A stretch of 64,000 nucleotides of DNA from the NCBI RefSeq assembly GCF_001613445.1, contig NZ_BDCJ01000024.1:85073-149072 (forward strand), given 5' to 3'. The translations under genes were made by a program, and so were the position numbers. Positions 41,543 through 49,642 of the stretch are shown here, one piece after another. The number at the start of each line of letters is the position of its first letter. The stretch's first letter is position 1. Under the pieces are notes generated by a model. That model ran no database searches. It was not told the DNA's origin and saw only the letters and a list, made by a program, of their open reading frames with translations. The DNA comes from Nocardia grenadensis NBRC 108939 (GTDB lineage: Bacteria > Actinomycetota > Actinomycetes > Mycobacteriales > Mycobacteriaceae).

Positions 41543-42745
41543 ATGACTTACGACGTCGCGCGGGTCCGGGGCCTTATCCCCTCCCTCGCCGACGGCTGGA
41601 TCAACCTGGCTCCGCAGGCGGGCATGCTTGTTCCGGATTCTGTCTCGCGCGCGGTGTCCATCGGTTTCCGCTCGTCGTCGTTCTCCCACCTCGGCCGTCA
41701 CGATGCCGCCAAACGCAGCGCCGATATGCTGCACGACGCCCGGGTGGCCGTCGCGGATCTGGTCGGCGCGGATCCCAGCGGGGTCGTGCTGGGGCCGGAC
41801 CGCGCCGTCCTACTGGCCTGGCTCGCCGAATCCCTGAGTTCCCGGTTGGGCCTGGGCACCGGGATCGTGCTGTCCCGGCTGGACGACGAGGCGAATGTGG
41901 CGCCGTGGCTGCGGATCGCCAACCGCTACGGCGCCCATGTGCGCTGGGCCGAGGTGGAGATCGAGACCTGCGAGATGCCGGCCTGGCAGTTCGAGGAGCT
42001 CATCGGGCCCACCGCCCGGCTGGTAGCGCTCACGGCGGCCTCACCGATCGTGGGTTCGGCGCCCTCGGTGCGGGTCGCGGCCGAACGGGTACACGAGGTC
42101 GGCGGCCTGCTGGTCGCGGACGCGGTCGGCGCCGCACCGTACGCGCTGATCGGTATCGACGACCTGAACGCCGATGTGGTCGCGTTGAGCGCGCCGAGCT
42201 GGGGCGGTCCGCAGGTCGGCGCGCTCGTCTTCCGGGACCCGGCGTTCCTGGACCGGATCCCGTCCATGTCGCTGAACCCCTACGCCAAGGGCCCCGAGCG
42301 GCTCGAGGTCGGCGGGCACCAGTACGCGCTGCTGGCCGGTCTCACCACCTCGATCGACTATCTGGCCGGGCTCGACGAACGGGCCCGCGGCACCCGCCGG
42401 GAGCGGCTGGAACTGTCGATCACCTCGTTGCAGGACTACCACGACCAGCTGTTCGACCATCTGATGAGCACCTTGGAGAAGATCGGCGGGCTCACCGTGA
42501 TCGGCCGGGCCTCCACCCGGATCCCGACGGTCAGTTTCACCATCGACGGTATGCAGGCGGAGAAGATCGCCGCCGAGCTGGCGGACAAGCGCATCAATGT
42601 GCTGGCGGGCTCGCACGGCGGCAGCCGGTTACTGGACGCATTGGGTGTGAACGACGAGGGCGGCGCGGTGACCATTGGTCTCGCGCCGTACACGACTCGC
42701 CGGGAGATCGATCAGTTCGGCCGGGCCCTGGCCGCGCTCGGCTGA
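41543..42745 (+). CDS. Aminotransferase class V-fold protein, Rv3778c-like
   Basis: The 400-residue protein has the fold signature of cysteine desulfurases and class V aminotransferases: INLAPQAGMLVP at the start, LVALTAASPIVGSAPSVR, LLVADAVGAAPYALI with the cofactor-ring Asp, and a C-terminal FTIDGMQAEKIAAEL. At the place where the PLP-binding Lys normally stands (SxHKxxGP) it reads ALSAPSWGGPQVGALVF, with Trp in place of Lys, so it may not form the usual PLP aldimine. It is annotated in mycobacteria as a possible aminotransferase and neighbours bpa, wzt and qor, as here. The ATG is supported by a leaderless promoter. Confidence 0.87.
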   Translation: MTYDVARVRGLIPSLADGWINLAPQAGMLVPDSVSRAVSIGFRSSSFSHLGRHDAAKRSADMLHDARVAVADLVGADPSGVVLGPDRAVLLAWLAESLSSRLGLGTGIVLSRLDDEANVAPWLRIANRYGAHVRWAEVEIETCEMPAWQFEELIGPTARLVALTAASPIVGSAPSVRVAAERVHEVGGLLVADAVGAAPYALIGIDDLNADVVALSAPSWGGPQVGALVFRDPAFLDRIPSMSLNPYAKGPERLEVGGHQYALLAGLTTSIDYLAGLDERARGTRRERLELSITSLQDYHDQLFDHLMSTLEKIGGLTVIGRASTRIPTVSFTIDGMQAEKIAAELADKRINVLAGSHGGSRLLDALGVNDEGGAVTIGLAPYTTRREIDQFGRALAALG

Positions 42746-42812
42746 CCGGCCCGGCCGCTTTCGGGCGCGCGGGCCTCCGTGGTCGGGCTCTTCTCCTACC
42801 GGCCCGGTCAGC
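42741..42812. terminator. Long-range inverted repeat spanning two convergent stop codons
   Basis: GCTGACCGGCCCGG at 42741 pairs with CCGGCCCGGTCAGC at 42799 apart from central mismatches. Each arm contains the stop codon of one of the two convergent genes. The loop is 44 bases, so its strength as a terminator is uncertain. Confidence 0.45.
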
Positions 42813-43827
42813 TCACGCCCTCGTTACCGATCCGCAAGATCACCTTGCCGAACGTGTCGTGTTCGTCGAGCAGTTCGTGTGCCCGGGCCGCCTCGGCCAC
42901 CGGGACCTCGGCGTGGATCACCGGGACGACCGCGCCCGTCTCCAGCAGCGGCCAGACGTGCGCCTGTACCTCGGCGATGATGTCGGCTTTGCTGCCGCGG
43001 CCCGTGGCCGGGCGATCGCGCAGTTTGATCGCACGCACCGTCCCGCGTTTGGCCATGAGCTCGCCCAGGTTCAGTTCGGCGTTCACCCCGCCCTGCATGC
43101 CGATCACCAGCACCTGCCCGTCCAGGGCCAGCGCCGCCACATTGCGCCCGAGGTAGGCAGCGCCCATGTTGTCGAGGATTATATCCGCGCCCGGCCCGCC
43201 CAGGCCCTGTTCGGCCCGGATCAGATCGACGAAGTCGTGTTCCCGGTAGTTGATGAGCACGCTCGCGCCCAGTTCCGCGCAGCGTGCCAGTTTCGCCGCC
43301 GACCCGGCCGTCACCGCGACCCGGGCGCCCAGCTGCGCCGCCACCTGGATGGCGTGGGTGCCGATACCGCTGCCACCGCCGTGGATCAGCAGCAACTGCC
43401 CGGAGTGCAGGCCGGCGGTCAGTACCAGATTCGACCAGACCGTCGCCGCGACCTCGGGCAGTCCCGCGGCCGCCGCCAGATCCACGCCATCCGGCACCGG
43501 TAGCACCTGACCGGTGGGGACCACCACTTTCTCGGCGTACCCGCCGCCGGACAGCAGCGCACACACCCGGTCGCCGACCGACCATTCCCGGACACCCTCG
43601 CCGACGGCCGCGATCACCCCCGAGCATTCCAGCCCGGGCACGGCGGTGATGCCCGGCGGAGGCGCGTACAGGCCGCGCCGCTGTAGCAGATCGGCCCGGT
43701 TCACCCCGGCCGCCGCCACGTCGATCAGTACCTCGCCATGCCCGGGTACCGGGTCCGGGGCGTCGGACCACTCCATCACCTCGGGGCCGCCGAATCCGTT
43801 CAAGTTGATCGCACGCACGGGACCCAT
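42808..43827 (-). CDS. NAD(P)H quinone oxidoreductase, PIG3-like (Rv3777-type)
   Basis: The 339-residue protein is a zinc-free medium-chain dehydrogenase of the quinone oxidoreductase group. It shows AAGVNRADLLQRRGLYAPPPG near the N-terminus, the glycine-rich cofactor motif IHGGGSGIGTHAIQ, and the PIG3-type segments VNYR-like LINYREHDFVDLI and GKVILRI at the end. It would reduce quinones or similar carbonyls with NADPH; the physiological substrate is unknown. It is convergent to the Rv3778c-like gene, preserving the Rv3778c-Rv3777 neighbourhood of M. tuberculosis, and diverges from the alpha-hydroxy-acid oxidase gene with about 60 bases between starts. Confidence 0.92.
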   Translation of the reverse strand: MGPVRAINLNGFGGPEVMEWSDAPDPVPGHGEVLIDVAAAGVNRADLLQRRGLYAPPPGITAVPGLECSGVIAAVGEGVREWSVGDRVCALLSGGGYAEKVVVPTGQVLPVPDGVDLAAAAGLPEVAATVWSNLVLTAGLHSGQLLLIHGGGSGIGTHAIQVAAQLGARVAVTAGSAAKLARCAELGASVLINYREHDFVDLIRAEQGLGGPGADIILDNMGAAYLGRNVAALALDGQVLVIGMQGGVNAELNLGELMAKRGTVRAIKLRDRPATGRGSKADIIAEVQAHVWPLLETGAVVPVIHAEVPVAEAARAHELLDEHDTFGKVILRIGNEGVS

Positions 43828-43876
43828 ACTGCATGAGAAATTGCCGAGAGGGTGCCCGCGACTGGCCGGACACGGC

Positions 43877-43882
43877 TAGCGT
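43877..43882 (+). promoter_or_regulatory. Putative -10 box (TAGCGT) for the alpha-hydroxy-acid oxidase gene
   Basis: TAGCGT fits TANNNT and lies 7 bases before GTG 43890. The second GTG at 43881 overlaps the box and is therefore less likely to be the start. Confidence 0.45.
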
Positions 43883-43889
43883 GAGCGCC

Positions 43890-45065
43890 GTGAGCAGCTT
43901 CATCGACTTCCAGAACGAGATCTATCTCCAGGGAATGGGCGGGACCGTCCCCGAACTGCCGATGAGCGCGGACGGGTTCGCGGACCGGGCCCGGGAGTTG
44001 CTCGACGCACGCGCGTACGCCTATGTGGCCGGTAGCGCCTCCACCGGACGCACGGCCGCGGCCAACACCTCCGCGTTCGATCGGTACCGGATCGTGCCGC
44101 GCATGCTCTGCGGGACCAGCGGTCCGGGTGCGCGCGACACCGCGGTCGAGGTGCTCGGCACCAAACTGGCCGCCCCGGTGCTGACCTCGCCGGTCGGGGT
44201 GCTGGAACTACTGCATGAGAAGGGCGAGGTGGTGGTGGCCCGGGCCGCGAAGGAGCTGGGGGTCGGCACCGTCCTGTCCACCGCGTCCTCCGCGACCATC
44301 GAGGAGGTGGGCGAGGTCGCCGGCGACTGGTGGTACCAGCTGTACTGGCCCGCCGACGACGAGCTGGCGCGTTCGTTCGTGGAGCGCGCGCAGCGGGCCG
44401 GGGCGAAGGCGATCGTGGTCACCGTGGACACCCCCGCCCTGGGCTGGCGGCCGCGGGATCTCGAACTGGGCCATCTGCCCTTCCTGCTGGGCAAAGGTAT
44501 CGCCAACTATCTTTCCGACCCGGTCTTCCGGGCGAAGCTGTCCGCACCGCCCGAGGAGAGCGAGGACGCGCTGCGGATGGCGATCCTCACCTGGGTCGGC
44601 CTGTTCGGCAACCACACCCTGCGTCCCGCCGACCTGGCCAAGCTCCAGGAGTGGACCGATCTGCCGATCGCGGTCAAGGGTGTGCTCCATCCCGACGACG
44701 CCCGGCTGTTGGTCGACGCCGGCGCGGACGCGGTGTGGGTGAGCAACCACGGCGGCCGGCAGATCGACAATTCGATCGCCGCGCTGGACGCGCTCGGCGC
44801 GGTGGTCGGCGCGGTCGGCGACCGGGCCGATGTGCTGTTCGACTCCGGTATCCGGTCCGGCTCGGATGTGCTGGTCGCACTGGCTCTCGGTGCCAAAGCG
44901 GTGGGTTACGGCCGGCCCTGGGCCTACGCCCTGGGTATCGCCGGCAGCGCGGGGGTACGCCACGCATTGCGCCTGCTGCTCGCCGATTTCGATTCCGCCA
45001 TGGGACTTTCCGGTTGCGCCGACCTCGCCGGCATCACCCGTGACCTGCTCGCCGTGCCCCGCTGA
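43890..45065 (+). CDS. FMN-dependent alpha-hydroxy-acid oxidase/dehydrogenase
   Basis: The 391-residue protein is a TIM-barrel flavoenzyme of the lactate/glycolate oxidase family, which oxidises 2-hydroxy acids to 2-keto acids. It has DRYRIVPRML near the N-terminus, the FMN-contacting TSPVGVLELLH and STASSATIEEV strands, WYQLYWP, the IAVKGVLHPDDA Lys, and the signature SNHGGRQID with the catalytic His and Arg, then DSGIRSGSDV and the phosphate-binding GYGRPWAY. The substrate (lactate, mandelate or other) cannot be read from the sequence. GTG 43890 follows a leaderless -10 box. It diverges from qor and ends shortly before tRNA-Ser. Confidence 0.92.
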   Translation: MSSFIDFQNEIYLQGMGGTVPELPMSADGFADRARELLDARAYAYVAGSASTGRTAAANTSAFDRYRIVPRMLCGTSGPGARDTAVEVLGTKLAAPVLTSPVGVLELLHEKGEVVVARAAKELGVGTVLSTASSATIEEVGEVAGDWWYQLYWPADDELARSFVERAQRAGAKAIVVTVDTPALGWRPRDLELGHLPFLLGKGIANYLSDPVFRAKLSAPPEESEDALRMAILTWVGLFGNHTLRPADLAKLQEWTDLPIAVKGVLHPDDARLLVDAGADAVWVSNHGGRQIDNSIAALDALGAVVGAVGDRADVLFDSGIRSGSDVLVALALGAKAVGYGRPWAYALGIAGSAGVRHALRLLLADFDSAMGLSGCADLAGITRDLLAVPR

Positions 45066-45141
45066 CCGCGCGGACGGCTACCCGGTAACCGATGGTCGGC
45101 TTTGGGCCGCTCCCGGCCCTATCGGTTACCATCGAGGCCCT

Positions 45142-45229
45142 GGAGACGTGGCAGAGCGGCCGAATGCACTCGCCTTGAAAGCGAGAGTCGTGAGAGCGAC
45201 CGGGGGTTCAAATCCCTCCGTCTCCGCCA
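45142..45229 (+). tRNA. tRNA-Ser (anticodon TGA), CCA encoded
   Basis: A complete class II tRNA: acceptor GGAGACG pairs with CGTCTCC, the anticodon arm CTCGC-CTTGAAA-GCGAG carries TGA, a long variable arm follows, the T-arm has GGTTCAAATCC, and CCA is encoded at 45227-45229. Confidence 0.95.
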
Positions 45230-45412
45230 GAATCGGCAGTCCGATCGACTGTCGGCCCCGGCTGTGGCCCCGTCGCAAATGGCCTGTTCCGCAAGAAGGC
45301 TCGGTAGGTCGCGCGGTGGCCGCGGCCGAGTGGTTGTCCCCGCCCGTCCGGCTGTGCAATGGTTTGCCGATGCAGAACGCGGTGTGGGAGCGCCGCGGGA
45401 GGGACGGGACGA

Positions 45413-45739
45413 ATGCCGGAAGAACTCGATGTCGATCCGGAGGAAGTCGACAAACTCTCGGCGAGCTTGCAGAAGCTGGCGGATGAGAATGCGAGCGCCA
45501 CGGCCTACATCGACAAATGGCTGGTGGTCGACAACACGGTATGGGGCGACGGTGGACTGATCCGGCCCGGACTGAGTGCCGTCAGCGAGGCCCATGCGAA
45601 GTTGAAGCCGAACTACGAAACACTGGGCCGGCTGTCCGCAGCCGCCGCGACCGAACTGGCCGCGGTGGCGCAGATGTACCGGACCACGGACCGCGCGAAT
45701 GCCGCGGCATTGGACCGCACGTACGAGGCCGGTAAGTGA
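45413..45739 (+). CDS. EspC/WXG100-superfamily type VII secretion target-like protein
   Basis: The 108-residue, nearly all-helical protein has the size and style of EspC-like type VII secretion substrates: an N-terminal LDVDPEEVDKLSASLQKLADE helix, a Trp-Gly in the middle (VWGDGG), and a second helix ending AAVAQMYRTTDRANAAALD. Such proteins form helical hairpins, often as dimers with a partner encoded next door, and leave the cell through ESX systems. The ATG has GGAGGG about 9 bases upstream. The next gene overlaps its stop by one base. No ESX machinery gene lies in the window, so the transporter, if any, is elsewhere. Confidence 0.75.
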   Translation: MPEELDVDPEEVDKLSASLQKLADENASATAYIDKWLVVDNTVWGDGGLIRPGLSAVSEAHAKLKPNYETLGRLSAAAATELAAVAQMYRTTDRANAAALDRTYEAGK

Positions 45740-46464
45740 TGGCCGGCGCACCTGTCGAGAAATTGGCCGAGCCCGCGCTCGAGGATCCCATGAACGACAA
45801 GTTCGAGTTCCTCGTGACCTCCAACGAGATCTCACCGACGTATTGGGCGTGTACCTGGCTCAAGAATGTTGTCGGCGTGGACCCCGTGGAGTGGTTCTCG
45901 CAGAAGGTCGCCGGCGATTGGGAGGCGCTGCAGCAAGCGGGTGTGGCTGTCGAGAATCTCGCGGCCTACAACACGAGCTTCGCCACCGAGGTCGAGAACG
46001 CGGCCAAGGCGGTCGACCCCACCTGGGATGGCAACGCGGCCACGAACGCGCAAACGTACTTCGCCGAGCTGGCGACCGCGGTCACGGCTCAGGTCGATGC
46101 CTTGAACGCTGTCGCCGACGAGATCAAAAACTACGCCAACGCCGCGTACTACGGCGCGAAGACGATCGGCGATTCGGTACAGACGCTGCTGGATATCGGC
46201 GCGATCGCGATCATCGAATGGGCTGCGGTCAAGGTTTCCGCGGCCACCGGTGTCGGGGTCGTCGCCACTGCGGCGCTGGTCGCAGCCGCTACCCTGACCA
46301 CGCTCCGGGCAATCGCGGAATTCAACATGATGGTCTCGAAGCTGTCCGCCCTCTATATCGGTTTGGAAGGGACGGCCGGGCTCATCTACGCGGGCCTCGG
46401 TGCGATCCAAACCGGCGACCTACCCACACTGCCGCAGAAGTCCTACGACCATCCAGGGGCGTGA
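45739..46464 (+). CDS. WXG-like helical protein, possible T7SS partner or effector
   Basis: The 241-residue protein begins with a soluble helical half carrying the W-x-G turn TWDGNAATNAQTYFAELA near residue 95, the mark of WXG100-superfamily hairpins, followed by helix ALNAVADEIKNYANAAYYG. The second half has two hydrophobic segments (IAIIEWAAVKVSAATGVGVVATAAL and one near the end), so it may interact with membranes or be a larger LXG/PPE-like substrate. The ATG at 45739 overlaps the stop of the EspC-like gene (TGATG); GTG 45736 is an in-frame alternative. The tight linkage suggests a co-secreted pair. I do not recognise the C-terminal domain. Confidence 0.68.
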   Translation: MAGAPVEKLAEPALEDPMNDKFEFLVTSNEISPTYWACTWLKNVVGVDPVEWFSQKVAGDWEALQQAGVAVENLAAYNTSFATEVENAAKAVDPTWDGNAATNAQTYFAELATAVTAQVDALNAVADEIKNYANAAYYGAKTIGDSVQTLLDIGAIAIIEWAAVKVSAATGVGVVATAALVAAATLTTLRAIAEFNMMVSKLSALYIGLEGTAGLIYAGLGAIQTGDLPTLPQKSYDHPGA

Positions 46465-46465
46465 A

Positions 46466-46963
46466 GTGAGTTCACCGGAGCCGGTACACGACCTCGCGCG
46501 CGGCGACCTAGGGGTCTCGCATCAGCTCTCGAAGGCGCTGCAGGTCATCATGGCGGGCACAACCGACCCGCGACTGAAAGATCAGATCCGTGCGATTCTC
46601 GACGGCCGGGCCAGCGCTCGGGAATTGATGCGCAGCGACGCTTTCAACGCGGTTCTCGATCAGACCATGCCCGCGGCGATGCAGCAGTTCGCGGAGATGC
46701 CCGAGGGGGAACGCCAGCGGCTCGCGGAGCAGGGACAAAGACAGCTCGACCAGCTCCGTGAGCAGCCGCCGACATGGTCGGTCCCGGCGCAGTCGGCCGA
46801 GCCGTCGCCTCCGCAACAGTCACAGGTGCCGCCGCAGCCGCCCGTGTCCTCTGCGGCGAGCGGCCGTCGCGGGTCCTATCGCGACCAGGTGGTCACCCCT
46901 GACGAACCCGATGAAGACGACCTCTACTTCCGTGATCGCTGGAAGAACGGCTGGCTGCGGTGA
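46466..46963 (+). CDS. Hypothetical soluble protein in the T7SS-like operon
   Basis: I do not recognise this 165-residue protein. The first 100 residues are predicted mostly helical (HQLSKALQVIMAG; SDAFNAVLDQTM; GERQRLAEQGQRQLDQLRE). The next 40 are Pro/Gln/Ser-rich and probably disordered, and the end is charged with an acidic EPDEDDLYFRDRW tail. The GTG start lies one base after the stop of the upstream gene, and its stop overlaps the next start (GTGA), so it is the third gene of a coupled four-gene operon. Its soluble helical nature would suit a chaperone or substrate adaptor, which is speculation. Confidence 0.65.
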   Translation: MSSPEPVHDLARGDLGVSHQLSKALQVIMAGTTDPRLKDQIRAILDGRASARELMRSDAFNAVLDQTMPAAMQQFAEMPEGERQRLAEQGQRQLDQLREQPPTWSVPAQSAEPSPPQQSQVPPQPPVSSAASGRRGSYRDQVVTPDEPDEDDLYFRDRWKNGWLR

Positions 46964-47556
46964 CCGGGCGGCAGAAGGTGCTGTTCGAGACCGAGATGGA
47001 TCCGGACCGTGTCCCGCTTCTCACGACAGCACCGCTGAACCTGAAACTTGCCGAGTCATTGCCCGCTGTGTGCAGCGAACACGGCCGGCCTGCTGTGGAG
47101 AGTCGTTCTTTCACAGTGAATTCCATGGGGCAGCCGGGGTCGGAGATTCCGACGATGCGGGCTTTCCTCGGATCGATCAGGCCGCCCTGGAAGCCGCGGG
47201 AGAACTACGGGGTGCAGGCCTGCCTCCGGTTCGAGTATCCGGCCTGCGAATACTGCATGCACGAGGTCCGTCGGTTCCGGCGGGTTGCGCTGCTGATGCT
47301 GCTGATCGTCGTGGCGACGAGCGGGGCGCTGGTTGCGGCGGTTGTTTTCCGGGTCGAGCAGCTCTATGTGCCGCTGGGCTTCGCCGCCGTGCCCGGATGC
47401 TTCCCCATCGCCATGGCTGTCGGCCTGGTCTCCTGGATGCGGTCCGACTACTTCGCGGATGTCTGGTTGACCGATTCGGCCGAGCAGTTGATCGTGTCGT
47501 CGCACCCGGACTTCGTTACGGCCGTGGATCGGCTTCGAGCGGAGGCAGGTGACTGA
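46960..47556 (+). CDS. Hypothetical protein with two central membrane helices
   Basis: I do not recognise this 198-residue protein. Residues 1-100 are soluble, with a Cys pair in PACEYCMHEV just before the membrane part. Two helices follow (ALLMLLIVVATSGALVAAVVF and VPLGFAAVPGCFPIAMAVGLV) and a C-terminal cytoplasmic segment of about 40 residues. It is the last gene of the T7SS substrate-like operon and overlaps the previous stop (GTGA). A membrane protein beside secreted helical-hairpin proteins could anchor or receive them, but no conserved domain supports this. Confidence 0.62.
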   Translation: MTGRQKVLFETEMDPDRVPLLTTAPLNLKLAESLPAVCSEHGRPAVESRSFTVNSMGQPGSEIPTMRAFLGSIRPPWKPRENYGVQACLRFEYPACEYCMHEVRRFRRVALLMLLIVVATSGALVAAVVFRVEQLYVPLGFAAVPGCFPIAMAVGLVSWMRSDYFADVWLTDSAEQLIVSSHPDFVTAVDRLRAEAGD

Positions 47557-47639
47557 GGACCGGTAGGGGCGGTGTTCATGCGGGAACAGCCCGTCGGACG
47601 ACGGACGAGCGCTGGATGCGGGCACCGATCGAGGCTTTC

Positions 47640-47720
47640 GGAGAGGTGGCAGAGCGGCCGGAGCAGGCGCCTCGAAACCGACAGTGGTGAGAGACCGGGA
47701 TTCGAATCTCTCGGTCTCCG
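47640..47720 (+). pseudogene. Decayed tRNA-Ser copy
   Basis: The segment copies tRNA-Ser closely at its 5' end (GTGGCAGAGCGGCCG is shared with the gene at 45142) and has TCGAAA at the anticodon loop, but the acceptor stem loses its last two pairs, the anticodon stem cannot form five pairs, the T-stem has mismatches, and CTGG replaces CCA. It is probably not functional and may mark the edge of an inserted segment. Confidence 0.65.
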
Positions 47721-47752
47721 CTGGATGTTGCCCGTACTGCATGCGTCCGGGT

Positions 47753-48775
47753 TCAGGTTCGGACCGTCTCCTCCACCAGGTTCATCTCGTTCCACAGCCG
47801 GTGCCAGTCCGCGGCCTGCCCGGGGCGGCCGGCGTATGCCTGTGTGAGCTCTTCCCGGAAATCCCGGTTTCGCGCGGAGTAGGTGTATTCCTCGGCCGGC
47901 GTGCGTGGGCGGCCCCGCTCCTCCGCCAGGACCAGTCCGCCCTCCGGCGGTGCGGACCATTCGCCCGTCGCCGTCCGGTGGTTCTCGTACAACAGGTCGG
48001 AGCGGGAGCGCACCTTGATCTCGTCGACATCCACCGGTGGATGCGGCGATTCGAGCAGGCGCAGCAGCTCGGCCGAACCGTCGAAACAGATGTCCTGCGC
48101 GCGGGTGGGCACATATCGGCCGGTACCGTCGCGTAGGCGCTCACCGAGGAAGCGGGTGAGCACCGATGCCCCGCTCTCCCGACGTGATACCGCTACGGCT
48201 TCGACGGTCGAGTGATAGGTGTGCATCCGGAAGCGCTCGATGACGCGTGCCGCACGCGCCGGGTTGCCCGCGCCCTCCTCGAGGACGGCGTTCCGGCGGC
48301 CCGCGATCACATGGTCGATGGCCATATCGAGCCATCGTTCCGCGGTCGGATAGAGGTGGTCACCGGCCGTGAAGTCGTCGTGCGCACGGAGTTCGGCGAA
48401 CATCGGGTGGTACCGCATGTAGTCGTCGGCGATCAGCGGGACCGCGCCGCCGCGGTCGCCGAAGGACGCCACGATGGCCCGTATGGCCGTGGACTTTCCC
48501 GCACCCGGCTGGGCCAGCGCGACGACCAGCCGGGGCCGCTCCGTCGCCGCCTTGGTCCGACCCGGGATATCCAGTTGTTCGGGAACGATTCTCGTCTCGA
48601 ATATCCGGCGCATATCGTGATCGGACAACGCGAAGCGAAGGGCGCTCTTGCGCAGCTCGCTCGCGAGCCCGTGCACCGTTCCCCGCAGTTCGCCGCTCGC
48701 GGAGTAGATCGCGTTGCCGATTCGGCAGGCTCCCCGCGCCGCGACCGCTGAAACCGGTGACCGCAGGTACTTCAC
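47753..48775 (-). CDS. Zeta-toxin-like kinase
   Basis: The 340-residue protein belongs to the Zeta/PezT P-loop kinase group, whose toxin members phosphorylate UDP-N-acetylglucosamine and block cell-wall synthesis. It shows RRIFETRIVPEQL, then Walker A ALAQPGAGKST near residue 80, the substrate-site DDYMRYHP, and a late basic RSRSDLLYENHR stretch. An N-terminal region of about 55 residues precedes the kinase. The GTG start at 48775 is the only plausible one near the domain; the frame remains open far upstream, but there it is antisense to another gene. No epsilon-type antitoxin is visible beside it. Confidence 0.78.
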   Translation of the reverse strand: MKYLRSPVSAVAARGACRIGNAIYSASGELRGTVHGLASELRKSALRFALSDHDMRRIFETRIVPEQLDIPGRTKAATERPRLVVALAQPGAGKSTAIRAIVASFGDRGGAVPLIADDYMRYHPMFAELRAHDDFTAGDHLYPTAERWLDMAIDHVIAGRRNAVLEEGAGNPARAARVIERFRMHTYHSTVEAVAVSRRESGASVLTRFLGERLRDGTGRYVPTRAQDICFDGSAELLRLLESPHPPVDVDEIKVRSRSDLLYENHRTATGEWSAPPEGGLVLAEERGRPRTPAEEYTYSARNRDFREELTQAYAGRPGQAADWHRLWNEMNLVEETVRT

Positions 48776-49009
48776 ATCAGTCCACAGGATGTGATTGTGT
48801 CGGATTCTCGCCGGTGGGTAGCCCACGGTGCTACTCGGCCGCGGCCCCGGGGACCTGCCGGAGCGGCCACGCACCTCGGCGAGGGAGCGTAACCGGGTTC
48901 GCGTCGCGGATCCCCGCTCACTCCGTGTCGGCATAGGAGGCGGGTCGGAGCCGCCGTCACCGCGACGCGGAACACGGCCCGTATAAGCGCCGCGGGCGCG
49001 GGTGTTGCG

Positions 49010-49015
49010 TACGGT
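49010..49015 (+). promoter_or_regulatory. Putative -10 box (TACGGT) for glycolipid-binding gene
   Basis: TACGGT fits TANNNT and lies 6 bases before GTG 49022. Confidence 0.45.
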
Positions 49016-49021
49016 GGACAC

Positions 49022-49636
49022 GTGACGCAATCGAGCGACGTAACCCCCGGTCCGGCGGCGACGCCGGCCGCCGGACGGTGGCCCGCGGTTCTCACCTGGC
49101 GCGCGCACGACGGCTCGCGGATGGAATCGGTTCGCGTAACGCTCAACGGCAACCGGATCCGCGCCAGCGGCCGCATCGTCGGCAGCGGGTGCGGCGAGCA
49201 CACCGCGTTCAGTGCCTCCTACGACCTGGTCACCGACGAGAACGGCGCGACCAGGCGCCTGTCGATGAGCAGCACCACCGCGGCCGGGGAGCGGCACGCG
49301 TCCCTGGCCCGCGACGAGGAGAACTACTGGCTCGTCGATGCCACCGGCACCCATATCCGGTCCATGTTCGGCGGCGCCCTCGACGCGGACGTGGTGCTCA
49401 GCCCGTTCTTCAACACCCTGCCCATCCGCCGGTTCGATCTGCAACACGCCATGGAGGATGTGCAGGTCCCGGTGGTCTATGTCCGGTTGCCGGAGCTGAC
49501 GGTGCAGGAGGCCGATCTCACCTACAGCAGCGCCAAAGACGGGATCAGCGTCCTTTCGCCGGTGTCGAGCGCGACCCTCACCGTCGATCCCGACGGTTTC
49601 GTGCTGGACTACCCGGGTCTGGCCGAGCGGGTCTGA
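49022..49636 (+). CDS. Putative glycolipid-binding protein (DUF1089-type)
   Basis: The 204-residue protein matches the putative glycolipid-binding family: WPAVLTWRAHDGSRMESVRV at the start, then SYDLVTDENGATRRL, the SPFFNTLPIRRF segment, VYVRLPELTVQEADLTY and a last strand ending LDYPGL. The family has a beta-barrel fold proposed to bind glycolipids; the ligand is untested as far as I know. There is no signal peptide, so it should be cytoplasmic or membrane-associated. A leaderless -10 box precedes its GTG. It is convergent to tyrA, with only 6 bases between the two stops. Confidence 0.85.
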   Translation: MTQSSDVTPGPAATPAAGRWPAVLTWRAHDGSRMESVRVTLNGNRIRASGRIVGSGCGEHTAFSASYDLVTDENGATRRLSMSSTTAAGERHASLARDEENYWLVDATGTHIRSMFGGALDADVVLSPFFNTLPIRRFDLQHAMEDVQVPVVYVRLPELTVQEADLTYSSAKDGISVLSPVSSATLTVDPDGFVLDYPGLAERV

Positions 49637-49642
49637 GTACGG

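Noticed and set aside
48776..49447. A long N-terminal extension of the Zeta-like kinase
   Set aside because: The added region is antisense to the glycolipid-binding gene and lacks similarity to the family; GTG 48775 gives a sensible length.
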